From NCBI RefSeq assembly GCF_042186555.1, contig NC_133327.1, positions 100,420,353 to 100,484,352 of the forward strand: DNA of 64,000 nt. Direction: 5' to 3'. Source of the stretch: Aquarana catesbeiana (Eukaryota > Chordata > Amphibia > Anura > Ranidae). Position 1 is the stretch's first letter, and every line of letters begins with the position of its first letter. Below the pieces are notes generated by a model, which searched no databases, was not told the origin of the DNA, and saw only the letters and a list, made by a program, of their open reading frames with translations. The position numbers were made by a program, and so were the translations under genes. Below, one piece after another: positions 10,970 to 20,823 of this stretch.

Positions 10970-11506
10970 ATGGCGGAGACACCTGAAATGTTGACGACCT
11001 CAGGTAGTGGAGACAGCCCGGAGGCTGGAACGTCAACGAAATCTATGAGGCCTAGATTTAAGGCCTCTAATATGAGTTTTAAAGAGATGGTGGAGATGGT
11101 GGCCATTCTTCACAAAGACGACTATGATGGCAATTATGGGCCGTACGCACGGCCAAATTTGCGCAAGGCCAAAATAATGGCGAAGGTCGTGGAGACTTTG
11201 CAGGCATCTTTTGGGGTCCAGCGCTCCAAAGATCAATTGAGAAAAAGATGGTCTGACCTGAAACTCAGGGAGCCGGATCAATACCGACGTATCCGGAAAG
11301 TTCTTAAAAAAAGTAAGTACTTGTCGTGTTTTTCTCTTGTGTTTATTACCTTGTATACTGCTCCATGTGCTTTTCCTTCCTATACGATTTTTTGTTCATC
11401 GTTTTAAACGATCTTTTAATAAACCTCGTTACATATCTATATCTATATCTATATCTATATCTATATCTATATCTATCTATAGATATATCTATAGATATAG
11501 ATATAG

Positions 11507-11546
<40 letters not shown>

Positions 11547-14500
11547 ATAGTGTAATAGTCCCTGTCACTGGGAAAAGGGATGGGATCTCTAACCCTGTGT
11601 CCATGTCTTATGGAGAGCCAGCAGGTTGGGTGCCCAGGTGCACACAGCCCATATAACGAGGGGCTAGTGAGAGCAGAGGGAGAAGGAAGGTGGAGTGTGT
11701 GTAGCTTGTTGCTACTGCTGTGTGAAGACAGACCTGTGTCTGGAGAGTGGTCTGCCCTGTGGGAGTCTGCAGCCTATGTAAAGGGGATTCTTTGCCCAGG
11801 GACTGGGAAAGGCTGGCCAGCCTTGAGAGTCGGGGAGACTGAGGAAGCCAGTGAGTCCAGGGGGCTGTAAAGAACTGGCAAATCTGTTGAGAGCAAGCAG
11901 AGGAACTGCTGACAAGAGAGCCAGGTGGCTTGGTATGTTTTCCTTATTTTTGGAGTGCTTAATGAAGTTAAACCCCTGCGTGGGAATCCTGAATGGACCT
12001 TTTTGCTTTTGTTTTTCGGTTTAATAAACGTGGGCTACCAGGCCCTTAACTATAATGCCTGTCTGATGTGGACTCACTGCACTAAAAACGCATTTATCGC
12101 TTGAGCTAAATACCCCAAACATTACAAGTGGTGTTCGAATGCGGGCAACAGACGGTGAAGTCCAGGTCTCTGCGCCAGTAGTGAGTCATTTCAGGAATTG
12201 CTGCTAGCGGTGTGTGGCAGCCAGGCAAACTGCATTGCGCAGAAGTTAAATTGATGAACTGTGTTGCATACAGGCGTTTTACCTGTGGAAGTGAGCTCAG
12301 CGTGGCCTGAGAAGATGTCTCCACCTAGGAGGGCCAGTCCAGAAGGCCAAGTGATGTGCGATACAGTGAATGAATGGTTCAAGCGGAATCGCAAAGAGTG
12401 GGCCGCAGTGCAAGGGGCTGAGATTGTGGCCTCTGACTATGTGCAACCCATGCTACCTACAGAGGAGGTTGGGGACTTCCTGAAAAAATTTGAAAAAGTT
12501 GCTGTAAGGAGAAAATGGCCTAGGGATCGGTGGCCAAAATTGTTGCAACCCTTGTTACGGATAGAGTACCGGTCGGTTTACCATTTGATGGATTGGGACC
12601 AGGATGACTACTGCAAGTTTAAAGAGGAAATTCTTCTTAGAGGAGTGTTCCAGCGTATCATGGGCCGCCAGCAATGCTCCAGGATGGGAGAGGTGTCACC
12701 GGAAGACCAAGATTTTGGAAATGCAGAGAAACGCAAAGTTTTGTGTCATGGCCGCTTAGGGAAAGTGGTGAGCTCAGAAAGGAGGGTGCAACAGTCTACA
12801 TCCTGCATGAGGTATAGCCAACCGGTTTTGGAGTGCAAGTCTGCTGTTACCCCTAGCAACAGGGATCTTGTGTTGCCTACAGGGGGCATCAGTGGGTCTA
12901 GAAAGGCTGCAGTATTGCTCCGTGACCACATGGGGGCGTCAGCCTGTGGAGACACCACAGATGAAAGACATCGCACTCAAGTGAAGGCTATGACACCAGC
13001 TGCAGGAACTGGTAAGACTGTTTCAGTTTATGATGCTGAACCCAGTGAAGTGGGAGTAAGTCCAGTGGGGAGATCCGCAGTACAAATGGACATGGACTTG
13101 CTGCAGTGTGCTACCCAGAGCAGTGGGGAGGCGCAGCGTAAAGCCCAACTAGCTGCAGGGCTAGAGACTGGAAAGGACATGGGGACTCTGCATGTGCCTG
13201 CTATAATCCAGCAGATGGCTGAGAAAATTGAGCTAGGGGTGACCAAAACAGTGCTGGTGCCATGTTCCCTAGTTACAGGTGCTGCAGGGTTGCCCAGGGA
13301 AACTTCCAAGGAGCTCGCAGTGACTGAGCAGAGAGTTTCCCAGGTCAGCTATGGAGCTGCCCAAATAGGTAAGAGTACCCCTTTACCGAGAGCGGGCGCT
13401 GTGAAGAGTCGCTCAGAGGTTATGGTGGCTCATAGACAACCCCCAAAAATGGCAGTTGTATCTACATGCAATGAAAATGCTAATGATTGTGCTGACAAAA
13501 GTGTTACTATGGGTAAAAGTGATGTGGATTGTAATGACATTGAAACATGTATTTCTTGTAATGTCATATCTGAGAGTGAGGTTGGTAATGTGTTCACTAC
13601 CAATGATGAGAGTAGATCTCACGTGACAGGCAGAGGCATAGGATTGTCCATGGAGGTCTCAGGGGGTCTCCATGTGATGAAGCCAGAGTCTGTCCAGGAT
13701 GGTTCTGGTCCTACTCTGGTGGAACAAGGTTGGACTGAGTCACACAGTGAGCGTGTGTGGGCACAGCCCCACAACCCTAAGTGTAGCCCAGTTGGCAAGG
13801 GGTTAATTCAGCCTGTAAAAGCTGAGAGTTCAAAGCTAGATGTGTTTGTAGCGCCACCAAAGCAAGGTGGTCAAAATAAGGTATTGCACATTGCCTTGGT
13901 TGAGGATGCAATCTCTCACGTTGATGTGAGTAAAAAAATATTGTCACAATGTGAGGTAGATAGAAGTGACAAGTGTGCTGTTTTGGCTAGTGAATCCCAG
14001 GTTCCTGTGGGGCCTTCTAGAGCAGCTGATGCAGCGCTGTGGAGCACTGGTGATGGAACCACAAGGGACTTGGATGATTGGTGCAAGAAAACACTTGCAG
14101 CACTAGACCAAGTGACAAAGACTTACGAAACAACGATGTGTAACAAAGGTGTGGACAGAACACCTGCTATGCCCAATGGAGGGATCACAGAATGGCCGGT
14201 GCTCAAGAGTACGCTAGCCTCTGTAAAGACTGATGCCCTCCAGTCTGAAGGAACGGTTCTGGGCGCAGACATGGCAGATGGGTTGTCCACAGCCCAGCAA
14301 CTAAGTAATAGCAAGTGTCAAGGTGACAATGTGACTATTGTTGACCTGCAGAGGCTCATTGTTGAGTTGGAGGGGAAGAGGAGACATGTGGCTGACAGTG
14401 CTCCAGGGGAGCAACAGGCAGTGATGGTGGGTACCTCCAAGGAGGTGGAGGTCTCTTCCAAGGGCTCATCCTCTCAGACTACAGTGGATGAGCCCCTCCA

Positions 14501-17365
14501 CGTCGTTAGTAAGGGAAAAGTCCCTAGAGTTCTGTGTTTAGATGTGGCATGTCTAGAAATAACTGAGATGTTGTTGGAATTGGTGAAAATCTTTCCGCTG
14601 TATACCTGCATGTATCCACCGCAGATGGGCGACCTGGTACTGCGTAGTACCAATCAGTGGAGACACGTGGTACAGGCGATGTTAAGCAATGTTGATAAAA
14701 ATTGGTTACTGCAATGTTGGTTACTTTTGCAGAAAGTGGTCTCGCAGTTCTCTGCGAGAGTGCTTCCAGCGACAGTTATGTGCGGAAGGCGTTCAGGGGA
14801 ACTGCTAAAGGAATCAGAAATGATAGACATAGTAGAAGTCTCTCCGTATGCTGGTGTGATGAGGTGCATTCCTGCTGGTGCGATCCGAGGTGCAGCTGAG
14901 CAGTGGTTGGTACATGGCGCGTGTGCTGTCTCACCCGCTAGACCTCGTGAAAGGGAAGGGCCCGGAAAAGACGCAGCAGTAGTGGGAATTCAATCCATCA
15001 CTCGCAGGGAGGTGCAGTTTGAGGTACCCGGAGACACTTTGACAGGAAATGGCAGTGTTGGTAACTGTAATGAAAAAGTGTATGAGAAGCACTGTAGAGC
15101 ACTGTCGGACAACTCAGAGGTATTGGTTGAGGTACCAATGGACACAGAAATGGTTAAAGAGATTGGTGTGGAAAAATGTGCGTTGGTAGGACAGTCGCTA
15201 TTGGAGTGTTGGACAACAGGGAGCGATGTGAAACTGCGGGAATGTCCCATAGGGAGTAACTGCTTGCCTGTAGATGGTCCCTCCCTAGACCCTGTCCTAG
15301 CAAACCAGGTGACAAGAGGTCTTGATGATGATGATAATATTGAATTAAATAACCCCTTGTGGAACATTGCTATCGAGGTTAAACAGAAGTATGTGGTGTT
15401 GATCTCAGATGATTTGGTTGCCAAGGGTAACCACACAGGGGTTAGTGAACCTGATAAACAGATGTTGTTGGTTAGGGTTGCGTCAGGTAGTGAGAGGGGT
15501 CAGTCCCTGACAGATTTCATGGAAATGGGTCCCCAACAGTCCCAGGAGAGTAGGTCTGTGGGAGGGAAAAGGAGGATCCCGTGGCCAGAAGGTGGAAGGG
15601 ATAGAGAGATTAGTGGGAGCCCATGGTTCAAGGTGAAGTGCTGGTGGAAACATACCTGGAAAAAGAAATGGGCCTACGCAGCGAATGGCTGGCACAGAGG
15701 TGTCCCATTCTTAGTGACTGGTTTATGTGTTCCTCCCTCCGGTGCGAAACAAGGGGGGAGTATAGGGAAATGTAGGACCCTGTTAAGATCCAGGGTGGGA
15801 CGTACCTGGAAGCGCACCCGAAAAAAAGGTTGGGCCTACGTGGCTGACAGCCAGCACAGAAGTGTCCCAACCATGACGGGTGCTGGTGTTCCTCCCTCCG
15901 GATCGAAACAAAGGGGGGGGATATGTAATAGTCCCTGTCACTGGGAAAAGGGATGGGATCTCTAACCCTGTGTCCATGTCTTATGGAGAGCCAGCAGGTT
16001 GGGTGCCCAGGTGCACACAGCCCATATAACGAGGGGCTAGTGAGAGCAGAGGGAGAAGGAAGGTGGAGTGTGTGTAGCTTGTTGCTACTGCTGTGTGAAG
16101 ACAGACCTGTGTCTGGAGAGTGGTCTGCCCTGTGGGAGTCTGCAGCCTATGTAAAGGGGATTCTTTGCCCAGGGACTGGGAAAGGCTGGCCAGCCTTGAG
16201 AGTCGGGGAGACTGAGGAAGCCAGTGAGTCCAGGGGGCTGTAAAGAACTGGCAAATCTGTTGAGAGCAAGCAGAGGAACTGCTGACAAGAGAGCCAGGTG
16301 GCTTGGTATGTTTTCCTTATTTTTGGAGTGCTTAATGAAGTTAAACCCCTGCGTGGGAATCCTGAATGGACCTTTTTGCTTTTGTTTTTCGGTTTAATAA
16401 ACGTGGGCTACCAGGCCCTTAACTATAATGCCTGTCTGATGTGGACTCACTGCACTAAAAACGCATTTATCGCTTGAGCTAAATACCCCAAACATTACAA
16501 TAGAGAGAGAGAAATATAGAGATAGGTAGATAGATAGATATAGAAATGTAAAACATTCTTTTTGAATATTTGAAGTTATCTTAATTTTTTTGCTTTACAT
16601 TTAGTTAGATATTTAGAGATTTTGTTCCAGATATAGAGAGAGATCAAAAGATTATTAACTATATTTTGAGATATTGATATCTATCTATCCGATATGTCTT
16701 TATAATTTTAAATATTGAGGTAAAATAGGAACTCTACACAAACCACTTCACTACAAATGTTGGAAAATTACTATGTACTAAAATATCTGTGTGCTAATTA
16801 GATTAATAATTTTTTGTTTCACATAGGGGAAAAATCACTCAGCCAACAACAAGAAGACAGTCCACCCCAAGCAAAACATGATTGGGAAATCAGCCCAAGT
16901 CCCATTGAGGATGTGGAGGAAGGAGAGGTGGGCGACATGGGCACCCCACCAGGTGAGTGTCTGACACACCAGCTTACGTTAATCTATGCATGGCTGCCTT
17001 TTGTTTAATTTAATTTGTCTACTCTATTTTAGGGGATCTGGTTGTGCTTGATTCAAGCAACAGTGCCACCCCTGAGGATGTGGAGGAATTAGGCTACATG
17101 GGCACCCCACCAGGTCAGTGTCTGAGACAACAGCTTTATTTATGGTAAGGTAAACTATGTATGTGTGCATATTTCTAAAGACATTTTTTGGTTTCATTCC
17201 ACTTTAGGTACAACAACAAGAAGTGACTATTTCACCTCTGAAAGTGCCCAACGGCTAATTGGTCAAATAATGGCCTGGAATAAAGACATTGATGAAATGC
17301 GTAATCGGCTGGATCGTATGCAGCAGGAAATGAAGGACATGATTGATGTTTTGGGTCGAATCTAA
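10970..17365 (+). CDS. Harbinger Myb/trihelix DNA-binding protein (4 exons, open frame)
   Basis: Predicted exons are 10970-11312, 16827-16952, 17033-17113 and 17208-17365. All introns have GT...AG ends (donors GTAAGT, GTGAGT, GTCAGT; acceptors CACATAG, TTTTAG, CTTTAG) and all junctions are phase 1. I read the frame open through all four exons to TAA, about 236 residues. Residues 29-114 form a Myb/SANT-trihelix domain like that of NAIF1 and Harbinger partners: SFKEMVEMV, then RSKDQLRKRWSDLKLREP. Exons 2 and 3 share EDVEE ... MGTPPG, suggesting exon duplication. The last exon encodes a heptad-like helix (IMAWNKDIDEMRNRLDRMQQ, with M and K variation). In characterised Harbingers this partner brings transposase to the nucleus and transposon ends. 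Intron 1 hosts the whole LTR element, so the coding parts are undamaged. Confidence 0.8.
11431..11541. repeat. Microsatellites (TATATC)n and (GA)n in Myb intron 1
   Basis: TATATC-type units occupy 11431-11478, merging into ATAGAT units and then a GA run at about 11510-11541. The LTR element inserted here: GA- and TAGA-type repeat resumes immediately after it at 16500. Confidence 0.85.
11551..12126 (+). repeat. 5' LTR
   Basis: It begins TG and ends CA within a short inverted repeat (TGTAAT / ATTACA). AATAAA at 12023-12028 is the likely polyadenylation signal. CATATAA near 11650 is a weak TATA candidate. Confidence 0.88.
12129..12146 (+). other. Possible primer-binding site
   Basis: TGGTGTTCGAATGCGGGC begins two bases after the LTR. 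TGGTG fits the complement of a tRNA ending CACCA, and the overall pattern loosely resembles tRNA-Leu-type sites, but I cannot match it to a specific tRNA with confidence. Confidence 0.45.
12315..15965 (+). CDS. Long Gag-like protein of the LTR element (about 1,216 aa)
   Basis: One frame runs uninterrupted from ATG 12315 to TAA at 15963-15965, the last 42 bases lying in the 3' LTR. Frame sense continues to GTG 12261 upstream, but ATG 12315 is the first ATG. Residues about 20-120 look like the capsid-type helical region of Gypsy/SCAN-like Gag: VGDFLKKFEKVAVRRKWPRD, then WPKLLQPLL, then MDWDQDDYCKFKEEILLRG. The middle (about 170-750) is low-complexity, rich in S, T, V, E and G. At about 750-900 there is a more ordered hydrophobic stretch (LLELVKIFPLYTCMYPP ... 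VQAMLSNVDKNWLLQCWLLL). The C-terminus has two tandem basic modules sharing W-K-x-T-x-K-K-x-WAY and VPPSG-x-KQ. I see no CCHC knuckle, DTG/DSG protease or RT motif. Function beyond particle formation is unknown. Confidence 0.8.
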   Translation: MSPPRRASPEGQVMCDTVNEWFKRNRKEWAAVQGAEIVASDYVQPMLPTEEVGDFLKKFEKVAVRRKWPRDRWPKLLQPLLRIEYRSVYHLMDWDQDDYCKFKEEILLRGVFQRIMGRQQCSRMGEVSPEDQDFGNAEKRKVLCHGRLGKVVSSERRVQQSTSCMRYSQPVLECKSAVTPSNRDLVLPTGGISGSRKAAVLLRDHMGASACGDTTDERHRTQVKAMTPAAGTGKTVSVYDAEPSEVGVSPVGRSAVQMDMDLLQCATQSSGEAQRKAQLAAGLETGKDMGTLHVPAIIQQMAEKIELGVTKTVLVPCSLVTGAAGLPRETSKELAVTEQRVSQVSYGAAQIGKSTPLPRAGAVKSRSEVMVAHRQPPKMAVVSTCNENANDCADKSVTMGKSDVDCNDIETCISCNVISESEVGNVFTTNDESRSHVTGRGIGLSMEVSGGLHVMKPESVQDGSGPTLVEQGWTESHSERVWAQPHNPKCSPVGKGLIQPVKAESSKLDVFVAPPKQGGQNKVLHIALVEDAISHVDVSKKILSQCEVDRSDKCAVLASESQVPVGPSRAADAALWSTGDGTTRDLDDWCKKTLAALDQVTKTYETTMCNKGVDRTPAMPNGGITEWPVLKSTLASVKTDALQSEGTVLGADMADGLSTAQQLSNSKCQGDNVTIVDLQRLIVELEGKRRHVADSAPGEQQAVMVGTSKEVEVSSKGSSSQTTVDEPLHVVSKGKVPRVLCLDVACLEITEMLLELVKIFPLYTCMYPPQMGDLVLRSTNQWRHVVQAMLSNVDKNWLLQCWLLLQKVVSQFSARVLPATVMCGRRSGELLKESEMIDIVEVSPYAGVMRCIPAGAIRGAAEQWLVHGACAVSPARPREREGPGKDAAVVGIQSITRREVQFEVPGDTLTGNGSVGNCNEKVYEKHCRALSDNSEVLVEVPMDTEMVKEIGVEKCALVGQSLLECWTTGSDVKLRECPIGSNCLPVDGPSLDPVLANQVTRGLDDDDNIELNNPLWNIAIEVKQKYVVLISDDLVAKGNHTGVSEPDKQMLLVRVASGSERGQSLTDFMEMGPQQSQESRSVGGKRRIPWPEGGRDREISGSPWFKVKCWWKHTWKKKWAYAANGWHRGVPFLVTGLCVPPSGAKQGGSIGKCRTLLRSRVGRTWKRTRKKGWAYVADSQHRSVPTMTGAGVPPSGSKQRGGICNSPCHWEKGWDL
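15906..15923 (+). other. Polypurine tract of the LTR element
   Basis: GAAACAAAGGGGGGGGATA lies directly before the 3' LTR, the position where plus-strand DNA priming starts in LTR elements. A close copy, GAAACAAGGGGGGAGTATA, lies about 160 bp upstream near 15747-15765, because the last part of the coding sequence is tandemly duplicated. Confidence 0.75.
15924..16499 (+). repeat. 3' LTR
   Basis: It has the same length as the 5' LTR and I found no difference by eye. AATAAA is at 16396-16401. The stop codon of the long frame lies in its first 42 bases. Confidence 0.88.
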
Positions 17366-17413
17366 ATGCCCTTTTTTAAACCCCAAAACATCAATCATGT
17401 CCTTCATTTCCTG
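17324..17413. repeat. 32-bp perfect inverted repeat at the end of the Myb gene
   Basis: The last coding bases (17324-17355, starting CAGGAAATGAAGGACATGAT) recur as an exact reverse complement at 17382-17413, with a 26-base spacer holding the stop codon. The minus strand of the second arm encodes KQEMKDMIDVLG, the same peptide as the exon, so it is a piece of the coding sequence copied in reverse. Confidence 0.9.
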
Positions 17414-17513
17414 TTTTGCTGACCCCATTCTGGGCCTTCTCTTTCTTTTTTTGGCAGAACATAAATGGCTGTTTAACCTAATGTAAAAAAGGAGGGCTGT
17501 TTCTCGTAAATAC

Positions 17514-18215
17514 CTCAAAAATCCACAAAAAAATAAAACTTGATTTTCTAAAAAACACAAAAAAAATAAAAAAAATTGATTTGCAAAAACCAAAAAAAAT
17601 AAAAAAATTAATTTTAAAAAACCAAAAAAATAAAAAAATTGATTTTAAAAAACCAAAAAAAACTAAAAAAACTTGATTTTAAAAAAACAAAAAAAAATAA
17701 AAAAACTTGATTTTAAAAAACCAAAAAAAAATAAAAAAACTTGATTTGCAAAAACCAAAAAAAAACTAAAAAAACTTGATTTTAAAAAAACAAAAAAAAC
17801 TAAAAAAACTTGATTTTAAAAAAACAAAAAAAAATAAAAAAACTTGATTTTAAAAAACCAAAAAAAAATAAAAAACTTGATTTTAAAAAACCAAAAAAAA
17901 ATAAAAAAATTGATTTTAAAAAACCAAAAAAAAATAAAAAAACTTGATTAAAAAAAAAAAAAAAAAATTGATTTTCCAAAAAAAAAAAAAAAAAAAGCCT
18001 GTTTGCGAAAATCAAAAAAAAAAAAAATAAAAAAACTTGATTTTAAAAAACCAAAAAAAAATAAAAAAACTTGATTTGCAAAAACCAAAAAAAAACTAAA
18101 AAAACTTGATTTTAAAAAACCAAAAAAATATAAAAAACTTGATTTTAAAAAACCAAAAAAAAAAAAAAAAATTGATTTTCCAAAAAAAAAAAAAAAAAAA
18201 AGCCTGTTTGCGAAA
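17514..18215. repeat. A-rich minisatellite (period ~30-33)
   Basis: About twenty degenerate units of the form ACTTGATTTTAAAAAACC plus a long A run lie between the convergent Myb and transposase genes. Two longer sub-blocks ending AAGCCTGTTTGCGAAAATCA (17980-18015 and 18185-18220) show higher-order duplication. The long Phe/Lys frames here are repeat artefacts. Confidence 0.8.
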
Positions 18216-18597
18216 ATCAAAAAGCCAAAAATATTTTTTTGTGGATTAGGTAGAAATATTTAAATATAATTATATTTTGCTACATTATTAAGATATCATT
18301 ATATTTTTGTCTATGAACATTTTCTACTAAATGCAGAACTGAATGCATAACAACCATTAATAAAAACATCTCCTTATAGGATTTATGTGTGGTTTGTTAT
18401 TTCAAGGCTCAGTATCAGTTTGGTTATAATTGTAAAAAAGTTGTTTACAGTGGCAATGGAGCTTATTTAGACATTTTTAAAATTAAAATACAGTTGGCAC
18501 TACAACTGCTCGACCATAACCTAGGAGACAGCCCAAAAGAAAGGCAAGCAATAAATATAATGCCAGATTTCCGCAATATTTTTTTTATTGTAAAAAA

Positions 18598-20823
18598 TTA
18601 TATATCCTGGCCCATTGCAATGGCCCCCCTACCCATAAAATAATTAACATATTGCTGTCTAACTTGATGGGCACTTTGGGGGGCCAAGCCAGTACGGACA
18701 GTATCCAGGCCTGTAAGGTTGGCTTCTATTTGTCCGGCCTCAGGCCCAACTGTGCCTATATAATTGGTAGAATGCTTGTTTAAAAAGTTGTGCAGAATGC
18801 AGCACGATAAAATGATAAAATTAAGTTTGTATTCCGCCAAATTAATGGCTGTTTGAAACAGGCGGAACCGGCTGGCCAGAATTCCAAACGCATTCTCAAC
18901 CACTCTTCTAGCTCTGGCCAGCCGGTAATTAAAAACCCTCCTCTCCGGGGTGAGGGTTCTTTGGGGGAATGGCCTCATGAGGTGCTTGCTGAGAGCGAAG
19001 GCTTCATCGGCAATGAAGACAAAGGGGAGTCCTTCCACGTTATCCTCATCAGGTGGCAATCCCAGGCCACCACTCTGGAGACGCTGGCAGAACTCCGTCT
19101 GGGCAAATACTCCTCCATCCGACATCCGGCCATTCTTCCCCACGTCCACATATAAAAAATCATAGTGTGCCGACACCACCGCCATTAAAACAATACTGTG
19201 GAACCCCTTATAATTAAAATAATATGACCCCGAATGGGGTGGTGGCACAATGTGGACATGTTTCCCATCTATAGCCCCTCCACAATTGGGAAAGTCCCAA
19301 CGGCTGGCAAAATGGGATGCCACAGTCTGCCATTCCTGTGGCGTTGAAGGAAACTGGGGAATCAAACAAGAAAACCAAAATCAATTAATTTGGAAGCTAA
19401 CATTGCAAGAAAATTAGACAATTAAAAACATTATTCCCCAGCATCAGTATAACATTCAATAATTTAATTCTTCTGGAATAACTAATATGGAAAGGCACAC
19501 TTATCAGATTGCTCACCCCCTCTGATGGAACATTGATTACATTTTAGGGGGTTGTGAAATCCCTAAAAAAAAATTACTTTTAGGACACGCAGGAATTTAG
19601 GGACTAAAAAGGCTACAAGACTGCAGTTGTCGCACTCTGCAGGTGCAGTTGCTAACCAGCTTACAGTAAATGAGGTAATGTAAAAAGGCATTCATGTTGC
19701 AAGGAGTACACAATCACAGGCAAGGGCAATTAATGAAAACACTTTAAAGCTTGCATATGATTTGATGATGGAAATCAGCAGAGCTTCTGCTCATTTACTA
19801 AAGCACTGGAACAAATGCACTTGTAGAGTGCACATGCATTTTGCAAACTGCAACATATATTTGCTTTAGACAAATCAACACCACAGAACATTCAAGCACA
19901 TTTTAACGAGGGTGGGGGTGGGGGGGTTGTGAAATCTAGATAATTGCTCATTAGCAGCACACTATTTGGAGTGAGTTTAGTTGGGGGGATTGTGAAATCT
20001 AGATAATTGCTCATTAGCAGCACACTATTTGGAGTGAGTTTAGGTGGGGGGGGGGGGGGTGGGTGAGTTGTGAAATCTAGATAATTGCTAATTATAAGCA
20101 CACTAAATACACTCAAACAAAATACATTCAAAATGAGTAGACTAGGTGGATATGTTCCCATCACTTCATGCTGGGAAGGTTATTGAAGGAAAATATACAT
20201 GCATGACAAAAAATAACAGGAAAAAATTCCAGCATGTGTGAGGATAAAAAGGGGACATTCACACTATATTGCAATGATGGTAAGTAGTGTTTGAAGCAAG
20301 AAATACATCACATTATCAAAGATTACATAAAAGAACATGTGATGCTAATAAAAGAAAAATATCTTACCTTAATATAGTCCTTCTGCAGGACCTGTATGAT
20401 GGCAGAACAGGTCTCTGGGATAATGATCCCCAGAGCCTGGGGGGAGATGCCTGTCGAGAACTTAAGGTCCTGCAGGCTTCTCCCTGTGGCCAAATACCGC
20501 AAGGTAGCGACCAGCCTCTGCTCCGGAGTGATGGCTTGCCTCATGCAGGTATCCTGCCTGCTGATATAGGGGGTCAGCAAAGCCAACAAACGGTCAAAAA
20601 CGGGGTCCGTCATCCGGAGAAAGTTCCTGAAATCCTCAGGATTATTCTCACGGATCTCACGGAGCAAAGGCATGTGACAGAACTGGTCACGCTGAAGCAA
20701 CCAATTCTTGGTCCATGAACTCCTCCTCGCCCTGTTCATGGACTGGTCTTGGGCTGAAGAATAAACTACAGCACCAAGCACATACAATGCACGAGCTCTA
20801 CGACGAGTACGTACAGGTAACAT
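18598..20823 (-). CDS. PIF/Harbinger DDE transposase (HARBI1-like), 2 exons, open
   Basis: Exon 1 is 20823-20368 (ATG at 20823, donor GTAAGA) and exon 2 is 19353 to the stop at 18598 (acceptor CCCCAG). The junction is phase 0 and joins YIK to FPSTPQEW, as in relatives; total about 403 residues, normal for the family. Exon 1 holds the N-terminal helical DNA-binding region (FRNFLRMTDPVFDRLLALL ... TPEQRLVATLRYLATG). Exon 2 is the DDE_Tnp_4 nuclease: likely catalytic D181 in AIDGKHV, D268 in FIADEAF and E305 in RARRVVENAFG, with GRMSDGG between. The enzyme cuts and joins transposon ends at TWA targets. No internal stop or frameshift is visible, so the copy may encode a full enzyme. It converges on the Myb gene across an A-rich minisatellite. 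Confidence 0.88.
19905..20100. repeat. Three-unit ~66-bp minisatellite in the transposase intron
   Basis: The unit is GTTGTGAAATCTAGATAATT followed by GCTCATTAGCAGCACAC, TATTTGGAGTGAGTTTAG and a G run. The third unit is diverged. The intron spans 19354-20367 and otherwise shows nothing recognisable. Confidence 0.8.

Larger units (their letters stand above)
11551..16499 (+). mobile_element. LTR retroelement with identical LTRs and no visible pol
   Basis: Two 576-bp direct repeats (11551-12126 and 15924-16499) start TGTAATAGTCCC, end AAACATTACA and show no difference I can find by eye. They are flanked by ATAG (11547-11550 and 16500-16503), a 4-bp duplication. A possible primer-binding site follows the 5' LTR and a polypurine tract precedes the 3' LTR. 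The interior encodes one long plus-strand protein with a Gag-like start. I see no reverse transcriptase, RNase H, integrase or protease motif in any frame supplied. LTR identity means insertion was recent. The element probably uses enzymes from an autonomous relative, most likely of the Ty3/Gypsy group. The superfamily is inferred. Confidence 0.88.

Noticed and set aside
11580..11870. 96-codon frame occurring twice (also 15953-16243)
   Set aside because: Both copies lie in the LTRs and are identical because the LTRs are. No domain is present and LTRs rarely encode protein.
17800..18220. Phe-rich minus-strand frames of 71 and 90 codons
   Set aside because: They are read from the A-rich minisatellite; the periodic FFFFGFLKSS pattern is only the repeat unit translated.
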